A stretch of 64,000 nt of DNA from Candidatus Brocadia sp. (GTDB lineage Bacteria; Planctomycetota; Brocadiia; Brocadiales; Brocadiaceae), in NCBI GenBank assembly GCA_011525665.1, contig WYAU01000008.1, positions 54,111-118,110 of the forward strand, read 5' to 3'. How positions within the stretch are numbered: the first letter of the stretch is position 1; each line of letters begins with the position of its first letter. Under the pieces are notes generated by a model that worked only from the letters and a program-made list of their open reading frames with translations, was not told where the DNA came from and ran no database searches. Positions 53,375-62,596 of the stretch are shown here, piece by piece. Position numbers and translations under genes: made by a program.

Positions 53375-54151
53375 TCATCGTTTCCGGGTATCGCATAAAA
53401 GGGATGGCGAATGCAGCGCACCTTTTGTATCGGCCTTTTCAGCTAGTGCGTAAAGCCGTTCCACTTCGTGGTCCGCCAATTTCCGGTATTTGCCGATTTT
53501 CAGGGCAGGGTCATATAAATTGCCAATTTTTATCCGCCTCAGGATGCGCACCTTGTAGCTACATTCAACAAGCATGCGACGTATCTCCCTGTTTTTGCCC
53601 TCCTTCAGCACCATTTCAAACCTGCTCCTTTGCCTGCCTCTCCGTACATTCTGAATTCTCACGGGCCGCGTCTTGCCGAAGGAAAGCCAGACACCCGATG
53701 CCAATGCCTTGATTGCCGCATCTGTCAGGTACCCGTCTACTTCGACAAAATAGGTTTTATTCACCTCATACTTCGGGTGAGACAATTTATTTGCAAGGTC
53801 ACCATCATTCGTCAATATAATCAGTCCTTCACTCTCCTTATCCAGTCTGCCAATGGTATATATCCTTTGCGTTACATTTTTTATGATATCAATTGCCTTT
53901 AGCCGCTCCAGTTCATCACGGTTTGTGCACAGGCAGCCTTTCGGTTTATTGAGCAAGAAATAAATCTTGCGCTGTTTTTGTATCAACGTCCCGTCACAGC
54001 ATATCTCGCTTTTATCCGCATCGGCGGTAGTGCCTAAGGTTGTTATGGGTTTTCCATCAACGGTAACTCTCCCCGCCGCAATAATTTTTTCACACTCACG
54101 GCGGGAACCGAGCCCTGCCTCAGCCAATATTTTCTGCAAACGTTCTAACAT
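53375..54151 (-). CDS. rluB: rRNA pseudouridine synthase RluB/RsuA family
   Basis: A 258-residue enzyme. The N-terminal S4 domain is LQKILAEAGLGSRRECEKII; the catalytic Asp is in YTIGRLDKESEGLIILTNDG; the C-terminal motif KEGKNREIRRMLV binds the rRNA. It isomerises a uridine in 23S (RluB-type) or 16S rRNA; the sequence resembles the RluB group. It is monocistronic, 175 bases from recN. Confidence 0.92.
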   Translation of the reverse strand: MLERLQKILAEAGLGSRRECEKIIAAGRVTVDGKPITTLGTTADADKSEICCDGTLIQKQRKIYFLLNKPKGCLCTNRDELERLKAIDIIKNVTQRIYTIGRLDKESEGLIILTNDGDLANKLSHPKYEVNKTYFVEVDGYLTDAAIKALASGVWLSFGKTRPVRIQNVRRGRQRSRFEMVLKEGKNREIRRMLVECSYKVRILRRIKIGNLYDPALKIGKYRKLADHEVERLYALAEKADTKGALHSPSLLCDTRKR

Positions 54152-54326
54152 TTTTAAATAATCCCCCTTAGGCAGAATTCATCTTTTGTAAGCTTCTTGA
54201 GTATAGCAAGGAGTATCTACACGGTATTCGTCATTATATTTCTTGTTTCCAGGCCATTCGCCAATACATTTTACTATCATTCCTGGTCTGCTAATGTTTC
54301 TGGAAGGTACACAAAAGCATCTTGAA

Positions 54327-56042
54327 TTAACCCTTACTTTTCACCTTTCTTTTCGCATCCCGTAACATTTCCTGCGCCTGTTTTCTGGTAATATCCGTTT
54401 TTTCACTTCCCCGGATCATGTCTGCAATTTCTTCAAGCCGGGACTCGCCCGATAAGTTTTCGATGGTTGAATACGTTTTGCCGTTTTTCACCAGCTTATG
54501 TATCTTCCATTGTTCATCTGCATAGCTCGCGATCTGAGGAAGATGGGTGATACAGATCACCTGGTGAGACCTTGCTATGCTGCAGAGCTTTTCTCCAATC
54601 ACCTCCCCCATCCTGCCACCGATATTGGCATCGATTTCGTCAAAGACCAGCACCGGCGTCTTATCGACTTTGGCCAGTTGATGCTTTAAGGCCAGCATAA
54701 CCCGCGATATTTCACCGCCGGAGGCAATTTTCCTCAAAGGTTTTAAGTCCTCACCGGGATTCGGGGAGATCAGAAAATCAACCTCATCAAATCCGTAGCT
54801 ATTCGCACTGAAGACATCGATGTTTCCGGTATTCTGCAAAAAGGGAGACGTAATCTGAACACAAAACCGGCCGTGGGGAATGCCCAGATCGCGAAGTTCT
54901 TCAGTTATCAGCAGAGTCAGTTTATCCGCAGTTGAAAGACGCCTCCGGGTTAATTCATCGCCTTTCTGCTTCAAAGAAACAGAAAATGCCTGTATCTCTT
55001 CGTCCACATGCTCGGCCGTTGTTCCTTCCTCTGAAAGCTGCTTCAATTTTAATGCTGCCTCGTCACGATACGACAGGATTTCTTCCACCGTGTTTCCGTA
55101 TTTTGACCGTAACTTTCGGATCGTATTTAAACGCTCTTCAATATATTCCAACCTTTGGGGGTCATAAGTGAATGCATCTCTATACTTTCCTAATGAAAAG
55201 GCCGTATCCTCGAGTTGATACAATGCTTGGCCGCAGTCATCAAATATCTTTTGCAGGGCGCAGTCGAGTTTTGCAACCGATTGTAACTCTTGGATGACGG
55301 ATTTTAACCTTTCAATAACTGCTTCTGAAGATTCGTAGAGTTGTGAATAACAGGCGGTGACGGTGCTGTAAATTTTTTCGGCGTTGCTTAAGACACTCCT
55401 TTCCCTCTCGAGTTCTTCGCCTTCGCCTGCCGTGAGTTGTGCCCTATCAATTTCATCGATCTGGAAGGCATATAAATCCATCTTTTGCCTTCGTTCCTGA
55501 TGATTGCTTTTCAGTATGTTCCGTAATCTTGTTTTTTCGTTAAACAGGTGATAGATCCCGGCAAAATCTTCCCGTAACGGTGAAATTCCTCCAAAATCGT
55601 CCAGGATAAACAACTGATTGGTGCCGTGTAACAAGGTCTCCTGTTCGTGTTGGCCGTGAATGTTGACTAAGGCCTCTCCAACTTCCTTGAGCATGGATAC
55701 TGTAATAGGGACGTTGTTCAGACGGCACCTGCTCCGCCCGTTCGTATCAATGCTCCTTTGAATTAAGAGTTCGTCTTCAATGGCGTTGCTATCCGATATC
55801 TTTTTAATCTGTTTTAGAAGATTTCCGTCTTTGATAATGAATTTGCCTATCACGGTGGCCTCATCTTTGCCGCTTCGGACAACATCAGACGTTGCGCGAC
55901 CGCCGAGGATAAAATTAAGCGCCCCGATCACTAATGATTTTCCTACCCCCGTTGCTCCGCTAAATACGTTTAACCGTTCACAGAGTTTGATGGTGACTCT
56001 ATCAATCAATACAAAATTGGTGATATATAACTCCTGCAGCAT
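54327..56042 (-). CDS. recN: DNA repair protein RecN
   Basis: A 571-residue SMC-like ATPase. The Walker A is FSGATGVGKSLVIGAL, the signature motif KIASGGEISRVMLALKHQL and Walker B PVLVFDEIDANIGGRMG near residue 470; a coiled coil (about 150-360) separates the halves. It acts in double-strand break repair. The start at 56042 (MLQELYITNFVLID) is typical. It follows the tRNA-binding protein gene by 28 bases. Confidence 0.95.
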   Translation of the reverse strand: MLQELYITNFVLIDRVTIKLCERLNVFSGATGVGKSLVIGALNFILGGRATSDVVRSGKDEATVIGKFIIKDGNLLKQIKKISDSNAIEDELLIQRSIDTNGRSRCRLNNVPITVSMLKEVGEALVNIHGQHEQETLLHGTNQLFILDDFGGISPLREDFAGIYHLFNEKTRLRNILKSNHQERRQKMDLYAFQIDEIDRAQLTAGEGEELERERSVLSNAEKIYSTVTACYSQLYESSEAVIERLKSVIQELQSVAKLDCALQKIFDDCGQALYQLEDTAFSLGKYRDAFTYDPQRLEYIEERLNTIRKLRSKYGNTVEEILSYRDEAALKLKQLSEEGTTAEHVDEEIQAFSVSLKQKGDELTRRRLSTADKLTLLITEELRDLGIPHGRFCVQITSPFLQNTGNIDVFSANSYGFDEVDFLISPNPGEDLKPLRKIASGGEISRVMLALKHQLAKVDKTPVLVFDEIDANIGGRMGEVIGEKLCSIARSHQVICITHLPQIASYADEQWKIHKLVKNGKTYSTIENLSGESRLEEIADMIRGSEKTDITRKQAQEMLRDAKRKVKSKG

Positions 56043-56070
56043 GGTTAATTCGCCATTTTCTGCAAATATT

Positions 56071-56397
56071 TTATTGTATTTTAGCTCCGGGCCTTATGTC
56101 TTTTTCCGTTGTAAGGATTACCACCTTGTCTCCATCCTTTGCAGCCAGCAACATCCCCTGGCTCTCAACACCCCGGAGGGTTGCCGGGGCAAGGTTGTTG
56201 ACAATAACGATTCGTTTCCCGATCAGGTCTTCTGGTTTGTAATGGTTTCTGATCCCTGCAACAATCTGCCTGTTTTCTGATCCGTCGCCCGCATCGATCT
56301 TCAGTATTAACAGCTTATCGGCGTTTGGGTGGGGTTCTGCGTGCTTCACCTCGGCCACACACAGGTCTACCTTCAGAAAATCCTCAATTGAAATCAT
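56071..56397 (-). CDS. Free-standing tRNA-binding domain protein (MetG C-terminal/CsaA type)
   Basis: A 108-residue OB-fold EMAP/Trbp111-type domain: HPNADKLLILKIDAGDG, RQIVAGIRNHYKPEDLIGK and ATLRGVESQGMLLAA are the family's conserved blocks. It matches the C-terminal dimerisation domain of methionyl-tRNA synthetase but stands alone, so it may serve as a separate MetG subunit or as a tRNA chaperone. It lies just upstream of recN on the same strand. Confidence 0.88.
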   Translation of the reverse strand: MISIEDFLKVDLCVAEVKHAEPHPNADKLLILKIDAGDGSENRQIVAGIRNHYKPEDLIGKRIVIVNNLAPATLRGVESQGMLLAAKDGDKVVILTTEKDIRPGAKIQ

Positions 56398-56798
56398 GGA
56401 AAACCCTTTCCTAAAATAAAAAAATAAACAAGCCTTTCTGGAGTTTTAAGGGGATTGGATAAATCAATAAAACGAGTATGATGTTAATCGGATACAGAAT
56501 ACAAGGTTTATTTGTTTTTTATAAATATAACGATTTTTAAAAAGTGTGTCAATGAATTAAACACAGCGGGTTATTGTGTGAGGAATGGGGGGAGATACAG
56601 GGCGGGTGCATATCTAAAGAGGAGTTTGAAGCAAAGGGCGGAATCTTGAGGTCTGAATATATCAAAACTTATGAAAATTGCAGTTTGCGTTGTATTACTC
56701 CCGGGCGTTAAAGATTTCTCTTAACTAAAGGGGGGCTTTGCTCGTTGTAAAACGCCCTTTCCCCGGATGGCCTGTTATTTTCCCAAAGAAAAGAAAGG
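56398..56798. other. Intergenic region without recognisable features
   Basis: About 400 bases between the tRNA-binding protein and PilZ genes. The first 150 bases are AT-rich and probably include the promoter of the tRNA-binding protein/recN pair. No coding frame with family resemblance, repeat or RNA gene was seen in the rest. Confidence 0.4.
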
Positions 56799-57140
56799 TT
56801 ACGTGTTCTGCTTTAAAACGCCGGCCAGTCTCCGCAAGTCGTCGCTTTCCACTTCTAAAAAGTGAAGTCCGACATCGTATGGTGCAGTTGACGTGTCGTT
56901 CAGTTGGTTCAACCACACGACTTTTACATTACACGTGATGCTTGTCTTGTCTGGCAAAAATAATTCTATTTCCAGGCGTTCACCGACCTTGAATGGCCTG
57001 TCACTGTAAACCCGGATGCCTCCAAGTCCAACATTAATCAGGGGGGTACGGGGAGAAGTTAAGCGTGCAGGCCTGCAGTAGATAGGTGCGTTAAGACGCG
57101 GGTACTGCCTTCTATTTTGATTGGGGGCGCATTCTGTCAT
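56799..57140 (-). CDS. PilZ-domain protein
   Basis: A 113-residue PilZ protein. The cyclic-di-GMP binding elements are RRQYPR (the RxxxR motif) near residue 10 and NVGLGGIRVY (the D/NxSxxG motif, here with Gly for the usual Ser). It therefore may bind c-di-GMP weakly or differently. The ATG at 57140 has GGAG seven bases upstream and is preferred to the GTG at 57170. No adjacent diguanylate cyclase or target gene is present. Confidence 0.85.
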   Translation of the reverse strand: MTECAPNQNRRQYPRLNAPIYCRPARLTSPRTPLINVGLGGIRVYSDRPFKVGERLEIELFLPDKTSITCNVKVVWLNQLNDTSTAPYDVGLHFLEVESDDLRRLAGVLKQNT

Positions 57141-57369
57141 GGCTGTGCTCCGGTTTCTCTGATATAGCACTTATCGAAATAATGTTACGATTTTCACGCC
57201 ACTGTCGTTCGGCTTCAATTCACATACACGCAGCAATATAATAAAACTACAGAGTAAATCAAGGGAAAATAATTAATTAAGAGATATAAAAACATTTCAG
57301 AGAAATGAAGTTACATGCTCTTGCAGAGAGAAAAAATTTTCAGAAGTCCTTCCCGGTGATACCGGAAGC

Positions 57370-58119
57370 CTATTCCCGGTCGGGTTCATACTTAACCTCC
57401 ATAAGGCACAATCCCCTGGCGGGCGCCGTGGGGCCGGCCATTTTTCTGCTCTTTGCATCTAAAATATCTTTTATCTGCTCCACCGGTAACTTGCCTCTCC
57501 CTATCTCTATCAGTGTACCCACGATAGTCCTCACCATATTGTATAAAAATCCATTCGCCTCTATGGTAAAATAAATATATATCCCTTTTTTTATAATATC
57601 TAATCCCTTTACGGTGCGGGTCCTGTTCTTTTCGCACCGGGCCTTTGTTGTGAAAGAGGTAAAATCCCGGGTTCCTATGAGATATTTTGATGCGGCAATC
57701 ATTTTATCCATGTCTAGCGGGAACCCGAACACGTAACAAAAATTACGATTCAGCGAACTGCGTATCCAGTTATTGAGTAGTGTGTATTGATACACCTTTG
57801 ATTGTGCTCCATATTGGGCGTGAAAGGATGAAGTCACCTCCGCGGCAGTCTTTATCGTGATATCATAAGGCAGATGAAAATTTATTGCATGGGGTAGTCT
57901 TTCGGATGGGATATCTGAAATGGTATGAAAATTAGCCACCTGACCAAGTGCGTGGACACCTGCATCGGTGCGGCTGGCGCCATAGATTTTGACCGGTTCC
58001 TGAACGACTTGTCCTATTGCCTTCGACAGGGTTTCCTGGATGGTTTTATCGTTCTTTTGCCATTGCCAGCCCGCATAATCAGTGCCATCGTATTCTATCA
58101 AAAGCCGTATATTACGCAT
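57370..58119 (-). CDS. truA: tRNA pseudouridine synthase A
   Basis: A 249-residue TruA, making pseudouridine at positions 38-40 of tRNAs. The N-terminal IRLLIEYDGTDYAGWQWQ, the catalytic Asp in YGASRTDAGVHALGQVANF and the C-terminal NGFLYNMVRTIVGTLIEIG are all canonical. The start at 58119 (MRNIRLLIEYDG) fits the family, though its GGAG lies only two bases upstream; a GTG at 58149 would add ten residues. Confidence 0.94.
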   Translation of the reverse strand: MRNIRLLIEYDGTDYAGWQWQKNDKTIQETLSKAIGQVVQEPVKIYGASRTDAGVHALGQVANFHTISDIPSERLPHAINFHLPYDITIKTAAEVTSSFHAQYGAQSKVYQYTLLNNWIRSSLNRNFCYVFGFPLDMDKMIAASKYLIGTRDFTSFTTKARCEKNRTRTVKGLDIIKKGIYIYFTIEANGFLYNMVRTIVGTLIEIGRGKLPVEQIKDILDAKSRKMAGPTAPARGLCLMEVKYEPDRE

Positions 58120-58475
58120 AACTCCGCTAACTTTATAGGTATTTTCCACTTATTGTCTTCAGTTTTTGTCTTATGAGAGATTTGCAATGCATCAAATACA
58201 AGTTCGGTTTTGATTTTAGCCGTACCGGAAAAATTCCTGCACAAGGGAGATAGTTGTTACAAATAGAAGCAAAAAAGGCTGAAACAATCAATGAAAAACC
58301 GTAAACAGTTGCTTGAGGGTTGAAAGAGAACAGGTAATTTTGTTAGTATGGTTCAAAGCTTGTGCGATACAAAGCAGATTTGCCCGAATGCTGTTAAGCA
58401 CCGTATTGTTTTACCGTGGTGTTGGCTAAGGTGATGTATTAAATTTCCGGATATTTAGTATGAATGGAGGCTGGA
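58120..58475. other. Divergent intergenic region between truA and ridA
   Basis: About 350 bases with start regions for both genes. No frame with family resemblance, repeat or RNA gene was recognised. GGAGG at 58465-58469 is the ribosome binding site used to set the ridA start. Confidence 0.4.
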
Positions 58476-58859
58476 ATGGAGAAAATGGTTATAGAAACGA
58501 ATAAAGCCCCTGCGGCAATCGGACCGTATTCTCAGGCGATCAAGATAGGAAGCTTTGTGTTTGTGTCGGGACAAATTCCCCTGCTTCCTGCAAGCGGGGA
58601 GATAGTGCACGGGGATATCAGGCTTCAGACAAGGCAGGTATTGGAAAATATAAAACATGTTCTGGAGGCAGCGGGTTCTTCTCTGGATAAGGTTGTAAAG
58701 ACGACCATCTTTATGAAAGACCTTAATGATTATACGGCTATTAACGATGCTTATAAAGAATTTTTCTCTCATAAACCACCTGCCAGGGCAGCGATTCAGG
58801 CTGCCCGGTTGCCCCGGGACGCGGGTGTGGAGATCGAGGCCATTGCCTTTTGCGGGTAG
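58476..58859 (+). CDS. ridA: Enamine/imine deaminase RidA
   Basis: A 127-residue YjgF/RidA protein that hydrolyses reactive 2-aminoacrylate from PLP enzymes. Conserved parts are APAAIGPYSQAIKIGSFVFV, SGQIPLLPASGEI, VKTTIFMKDLNDYTAIN and the C-terminal PARAAIQAARLPRDAGVEIE with the substrate-binding Arg. The start at 58476 has GGAGG five bases upstream; an in-frame ATG four codons earlier (58464) overlaps that site. Confidence 0.95.
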   Translation: MEKMVIETNKAPAAIGPYSQAIKIGSFVFVSGQIPLLPASGEIVHGDIRLQTRQVLENIKHVLEAAGSSLDKVVKTTIFMKDLNDYTAINDAYKEFFSHKPPARAAIQAARLPRDAGVEIEAIAFCG

Positions 58860-58983
58860 CGGGTAAAAAGAAAAGTTTGACTTGCATTGCAAAAACTGCT
58901 AACATCATAGCTTATATCATTATCCCCCGATAATATTTAATTAACGGGTATTAAGGCAATTTTATAATCAGTTCGTCTGTTTT

Positions 58984-60729
58984 ATGTTAAATATAACAAC
59001 AAAAGCGAAGCACAGGGACATTTATCCTGAGGTCGTAAACCTCCTTGATAATTCGAAAAAGTTTTTTGAACGGGTCGGCTTATCGGAGATGGAGAAAAAA
59101 GTCGTTGAAATGCGCACCCAGTTGGAAGAACCATTTTATCTTTTGGTGGCAGGTGAATACAACTCGGGTAAATCCAGTTTTATCAATGCCTTGTGCGGGG
59201 AGCGCGTCCTGGTAGACGGCCCGACGCCTACCACGAATCGAATTACATTGTTAACGTATGGTGATAAGGTAGAAGTAAAAGAGGTGGGTGACCATCTCTG
59301 TCAGGCGACGTATCCCATGGAGGTGTTGAAAGACGTTACGCTGGTTGACACGCCCGGTACAAATTCAATTATTGTAGAACATGCTGCGCTTACAGAAAGC
59401 TTTGTCCATAGGGCGGAACTCGTCCTCTTTGTAACCTCTGCTGATCATCCTTTTACGGAGAGCGAGCGGCAGTTCCTGCAATTTTTGAAAGGGAAGTGGG
59501 GCCGAAAGGTATTGTTTGTTCTGAATAAGACAGATTTGAAGACGCCGGAGGAACTGAATGAAATCACAGCCTTTCTGGAAAAAAATTGTTACCGGTTGCT
59601 TGGCTTTGAACCAAAGATATTGTCGATGTCAGCGAAGGAGGCGTACAAGGCGAAAATTGAAGGAGACATGGTCCTCCTGGAAAAAAGCAGGATAAAAGAG
59701 GTTGAAGCATTTGTGTTTGAAAAGCTGGACCTCGATACAAAGATCGACTTTAAATTGGTCAGTCCTTTAAAATATTTGTACAACGTGTTTACCGAACTCC
59801 AGCAGGAACTCAGCGAGAAGGTCAATAAGTGTAACACCGATATTAAAAGTATTGAACGGTTTGAGACGCGCCTTAAGAATAAAAAGCAGGACATGCAGGA
59901 GTACACCTTAAAATACAGAGATGAGATTAAGCTTGTATTCTCACGGTTAAAGGAAAAATTGGACAATTTCCTGAACTCATATGTCACGATGAAGTCCGTA
60001 ATTCTCTCCAAGGTGGGGCGGGAAAAGCTTGACGAACGCTTTAAGAGGGAAGTCTACGGTCTGTTAAATCCGCAAACCGATCTGGATCGTATTATCGATG
60101 ACGTGGTGGATTACGTCGCAAGAAATAACCGGTCATTATGGGATTTGGCAAGAGACCACATCGAGAAAGAAGTGGGGTATGACCGCAGGGCGGGAAGTAT
60201 CCTTGATGGACACGCTGAGCGGCGTTATGACGACCGAAAACACGAAATCGAAGTTGCTCTAAAGTCACGTTCCAAAGAGTTCAGGGAATTGGATATAGAA
60301 CGGGAATCGGAGAAGCTGAACAGCTTGGTTCAGGGTGGGTTTATTAGCTTTTTGCTGACCGAAGCGTTTGCCGTCGGGATTGGCGTTGGTGTTACGATGA
60401 TGTTCTCATTTATTGTACCTCCGCCTGTCATTATAGGAATTGCTGTGACATTGGCATCCATCGGGTTTGCTATTTTCCCCCAGAGGCGAAAGTCCTTTCG
60501 GAATGAATTCATAAAACGTACCGATGCAATTTGTGAAAGATTTGTCGAGTTCATGAAATTTGAGATCGACAAAGCCATTGACCGTGTGATTGAGGATATT
60601 AGTAACAATATTTCCTCATATCGTGACCTTCGATGGACGGAGAGGGAAGAAATGGTGCGACAGGTATCGGAAGTAAATATGTTGCTGGAAAATGTGAAGA
60701 GCCTTATGCGAAAAAGTGGTTTAACATAG
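58984..60729 (+). CDS. Bacterial dynamin-like GTPase
   Basis: A 581-residue dynamin-family protein. G1 is VAGEYNSGKSSFINAL, G2 the Thr in DGPTPTTNRI, G3 VDTPGTNS and G4 LNKTDLKT. A helical stalk (about 255-430, with QELSEKVNKCNTDIKS) follows, and a hydrophobic paddle-like segment (AFAVGIGVGVTMMFSFIVPP, then IIGIAVTLASIGFAIF) lies near residues 455-500, so membrane insertion is expected. Relatives (BDLP/YdjA type) remodel or fuse membranes. It precedes the zinc-ribbon/TPR gene by 10 bases. Confidence 0.82.
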   Translation: MLNITTKAKHRDIYPEVVNLLDNSKKFFERVGLSEMEKKVVEMRTQLEEPFYLLVAGEYNSGKSSFINALCGERVLVDGPTPTTNRITLLTYGDKVEVKEVGDHLCQATYPMEVLKDVTLVDTPGTNSIIVEHAALTESFVHRAELVLFVTSADHPFTESERQFLQFLKGKWGRKVLFVLNKTDLKTPEELNEITAFLEKNCYRLLGFEPKILSMSAKEAYKAKIEGDMVLLEKSRIKEVEAFVFEKLDLDTKIDFKLVSPLKYLYNVFTELQQELSEKVNKCNTDIKSIERFETRLKNKKQDMQEYTLKYRDEIKLVFSRLKEKLDNFLNSYVTMKSVILSKVGREKLDERFKREVYGLLNPQTDLDRIIDDVVDYVARNNRSLWDLARDHIEKEVGYDRRAGSILDGHAERRYDDRKHEIEVALKSRSKEFRELDIERESEKLNSLVQGGFISFLLTEAFAVGIGVGVTMMFSFIVPPPVIIGIAVTLASIGFAIFPQRRKSFRNEFIKRTDAICERFVEFMKFEIDKAIDRVIEDISNNISSYRDLRWTEREEMVRQVSEVNMLLENVKSLMRKSGLT

Positions 60730-60739
60730 GAGAAACAGT

Positions 60740-61522
60740 ATGAGGATCGTAAAGGTTTTTTTCGTGACGGCTTGTCTGGTGTTTATTTCATACCCGGCGT
60801 ATGCGGCAAATTACTGTCTGAATTGCTTTGACAAAATCGATGAAAACGAGAAATATTGTGTGGTGTGCAAGACGAAATTGTCGGTTGACGAATTAAAGAC
60901 CAAAGAAGAGCAACTGATTCATGCGGTAACTGTCTCCCGGGAAAACTATCGTAAGTCTCTGAATGAATTAAGGGAATATTATCAAAGCACAGGCAACCAG
61001 TTGCGACTTCAAAAGGCGCGCAGGGAACTTGATGCCCTGGACAAGGTGCCGCAACCGCTTTACACTGATGAGGGCTTGGAGATTGTGCGTACCGAAGTGA
61101 GATTGCGTAATATTGAAGAAGCAAACATATTGTTTAAAGACGCTTTGATGTACAAAAAAAAATTTGGTAAAGAAAATCGCCTTACCGCCATTAAACGCCT
61201 GGAAAAACTGATTAAGGAGTATCCTGATAGTGATAAGGCTGGCGATGCTGCTTTTGAAATTGCCAGAACATATGAATCAGGCTATTTTGCTGATTATGAA
61301 AACGCGGCAAGATATTATATAAAAAGTTATCAGTTAAATCCCCATATTAAGCAACCGGTGCTGTTGAAAGCAGCAATAATTTACGAAAGAATGTTGGGCG
61401 ATGTGAATAAGGCTAAGGCAATTTATAAACAAGCAGCTTTGTATAGCTATAATGCAAAGATCCGCAAGCGTGCCGAAAAAAGGCAGAAAGAATTAGAACT
61501 GAGAAAACCGGGTGGATATTAA
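60740..61522 (+). CDS. Exported zinc-ribbon plus TPR-like protein
   Basis: A 260-residue protein with a signal peptide (VFFVTACLVFISYPAYA, cleavage likely near residue 22), a short zinc ribbon just after it (YCLNCFDKIDENEKYCVVC) and helical TPR-like repeats (about 125-250; GDAAFEIARTYESGYFADY). It is likely periplasmic or outside the cytoplasm. GGAG precedes the ATG by 7 bases. Co-transcription with the dynamin-like GTPase (10-base gap) suggests a joint envelope function, which is inferred only. Confidence 0.7.
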   Translation: MRIVKVFFVTACLVFISYPAYAANYCLNCFDKIDENEKYCVVCKTKLSVDELKTKEEQLIHAVTVSRENYRKSLNELREYYQSTGNQLRLQKARRELDALDKVPQPLYTDEGLEIVRTEVRLRNIEEANILFKDALMYKKKFGKENRLTAIKRLEKLIKEYPDSDKAGDAAFEIARTYESGYFADYENAARYYIKSYQLNPHIKQPVLLKAAIIYERMLGDVNKAKAIYKQAALYSYNAKIRKRAEKRQKELELRKPGGY

Positions 61523-61533
61523 AGAGAGGGTTC

Positions 61534-62010
61534 ATGCTGTTTGGGATCGGGTATGATATTCATAAACTTGTTGAAAACCGCAAACTGGTATTGGGCGGCG
61601 TTGAGTTTGACTACCACTTGGGTCTGCTTGGCCATTCGGATGCAGATGTCGTCCTCCATGCCGTATGCGATGCATTACTCGGAGCGGCAGCCCTTGGTGA
61701 TATCGGAGAACACTTTCCGGATACCGATCCGAAGTGGAAAGGTGTCTCCAGCATGTTCCTTCTTTTAAAAGTTGCCGATCTTGTGAAAGAGAGACGCTGC
61801 AGGGTAAATAATGTGGACGTAATGATACTTGCCCAAAAACCGAAAATCGGTTCAAGAAAATTAGAGATGAAAAAAAATATTGCGGAATGGCTCCGTGTGG
61901 ATGCGAGCAGGGTCAACATCAAGGCAACAACGATGGAAGGAGTAGATGCCATTGGTCGCGGTGAGGCTATTGCAGCCCAGGCTATTGCCAGTTTATGTGA
62001 GGAACTCTAA
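61534..62010 (+). CDS. ispF: 2-C-methyl-D-erythritol 2,4-cyclodiphosphate synthase
   Basis: A 158-residue IspF of the MEP isoprenoid pathway. The metal ligands are GIGYDIHKL (Asp and His) and LGHSDADVVLHAV, with the second His further on in EHFPDTDPKW; MEGVDAIGRGEAIAAQA is the typical end. Length is normal. It follows the zinc-ribbon/TPR gene by 11 bases. Confidence 0.96.
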   Translation: MLFGIGYDIHKLVENRKLVLGGVEFDYHLGLLGHSDADVVLHAVCDALLGAAALGDIGEHFPDTDPKWKGVSSMFLLLKVADLVKERRCRVNNVDVMILAQKPKIGSRKLEMKKNIAEWLRVDASRVNIKATTMEGVDAIGRGEAIAAQAIASLCEEL

Positions 62011-62035
62011 TTATAAAGGATGAAACAACTCCACT

Positions 62036-62578
62036 ATGGCGATATGGAAAAGAAAAAAGAAGACACAGGAATCTGAAGAAAATCTCCCGAAAGAAGGGAC
62101 AGAAGAAACTCCGGCAGACGATGTTTCTTCCGTTACAAGCAGAGAAACACCTGCCACAGCAGAACAGCCTGGACAAGAAGAAACCACCGTTAAAGAACTC
62201 CCTGAAGGTGAGATTTCACAAAAGGTCCAGGAGGATTTAAGTAGCGGCGTAATAGTGTGCGGAAAGAAGATTTCCGGTCTTTTTGGAAAGGGTTTTTGGG
62301 GCGTTTTGTCTATCGCCGTTATGCCTCCTATATTGGTGTTTGCCTTGAGTATTCTTGTTATTGTGTTTATGCTCATCTTTCCTCTCCTGGCAGTTGTGCT
62401 GGTCGCATCAGTACCCGCCGTTTTTGTAACCTTATCCATCCTTATTATTGCGCTTCCTGTCCTGTTTCCCCTCCTCATATTGTTCCTGCTTATTACCGGC
62501 AAAGGCAGATTACTCATAGGTTCGGAAGGAAAGTGGTTTGGCATCGAAATGTTCGGAAAGAGTTATTCATTGAAATAA
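62036..62578 (+). CDS. Small membrane protein of unknown function
   Basis: A 180-residue protein with a hydrophilic, acidic N-terminal 75 residues (KKKTQESEENLPKEGTEET) and two or three membrane segments in the second half (VFALSILVIVFMLIFPLLAV, then FVTLSILIIALPVLFPLLIL). No family is recognised. It lies 25 bases after ispF and is convergent with the holin-like gene. Confidence 0.6.
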   Translation: MAIWKRKKKTQESEENLPKEGTEETPADDVSSVTSRETPATAEQPGQEETTVKELPEGEISQKVQEDLSSGVIVCGKKISGLFGKGFWGVLSIAVMPPILVFALSILVIVFMLIFPLLAVVLVASVPAVFVTLSILIIALPVLFPLLILFLLITGKGRLLIGSEGKWFGIEMFGKSYSLK

Positions 62579-62596
62579 CGCCTAGACACATCCGGT

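Noticed and set aside
58455..58892. A 145-codon minus-strand frame across ridA
   Set aside because: RidA is unmistakable on the plus strand; the antisense frame is a shadow.
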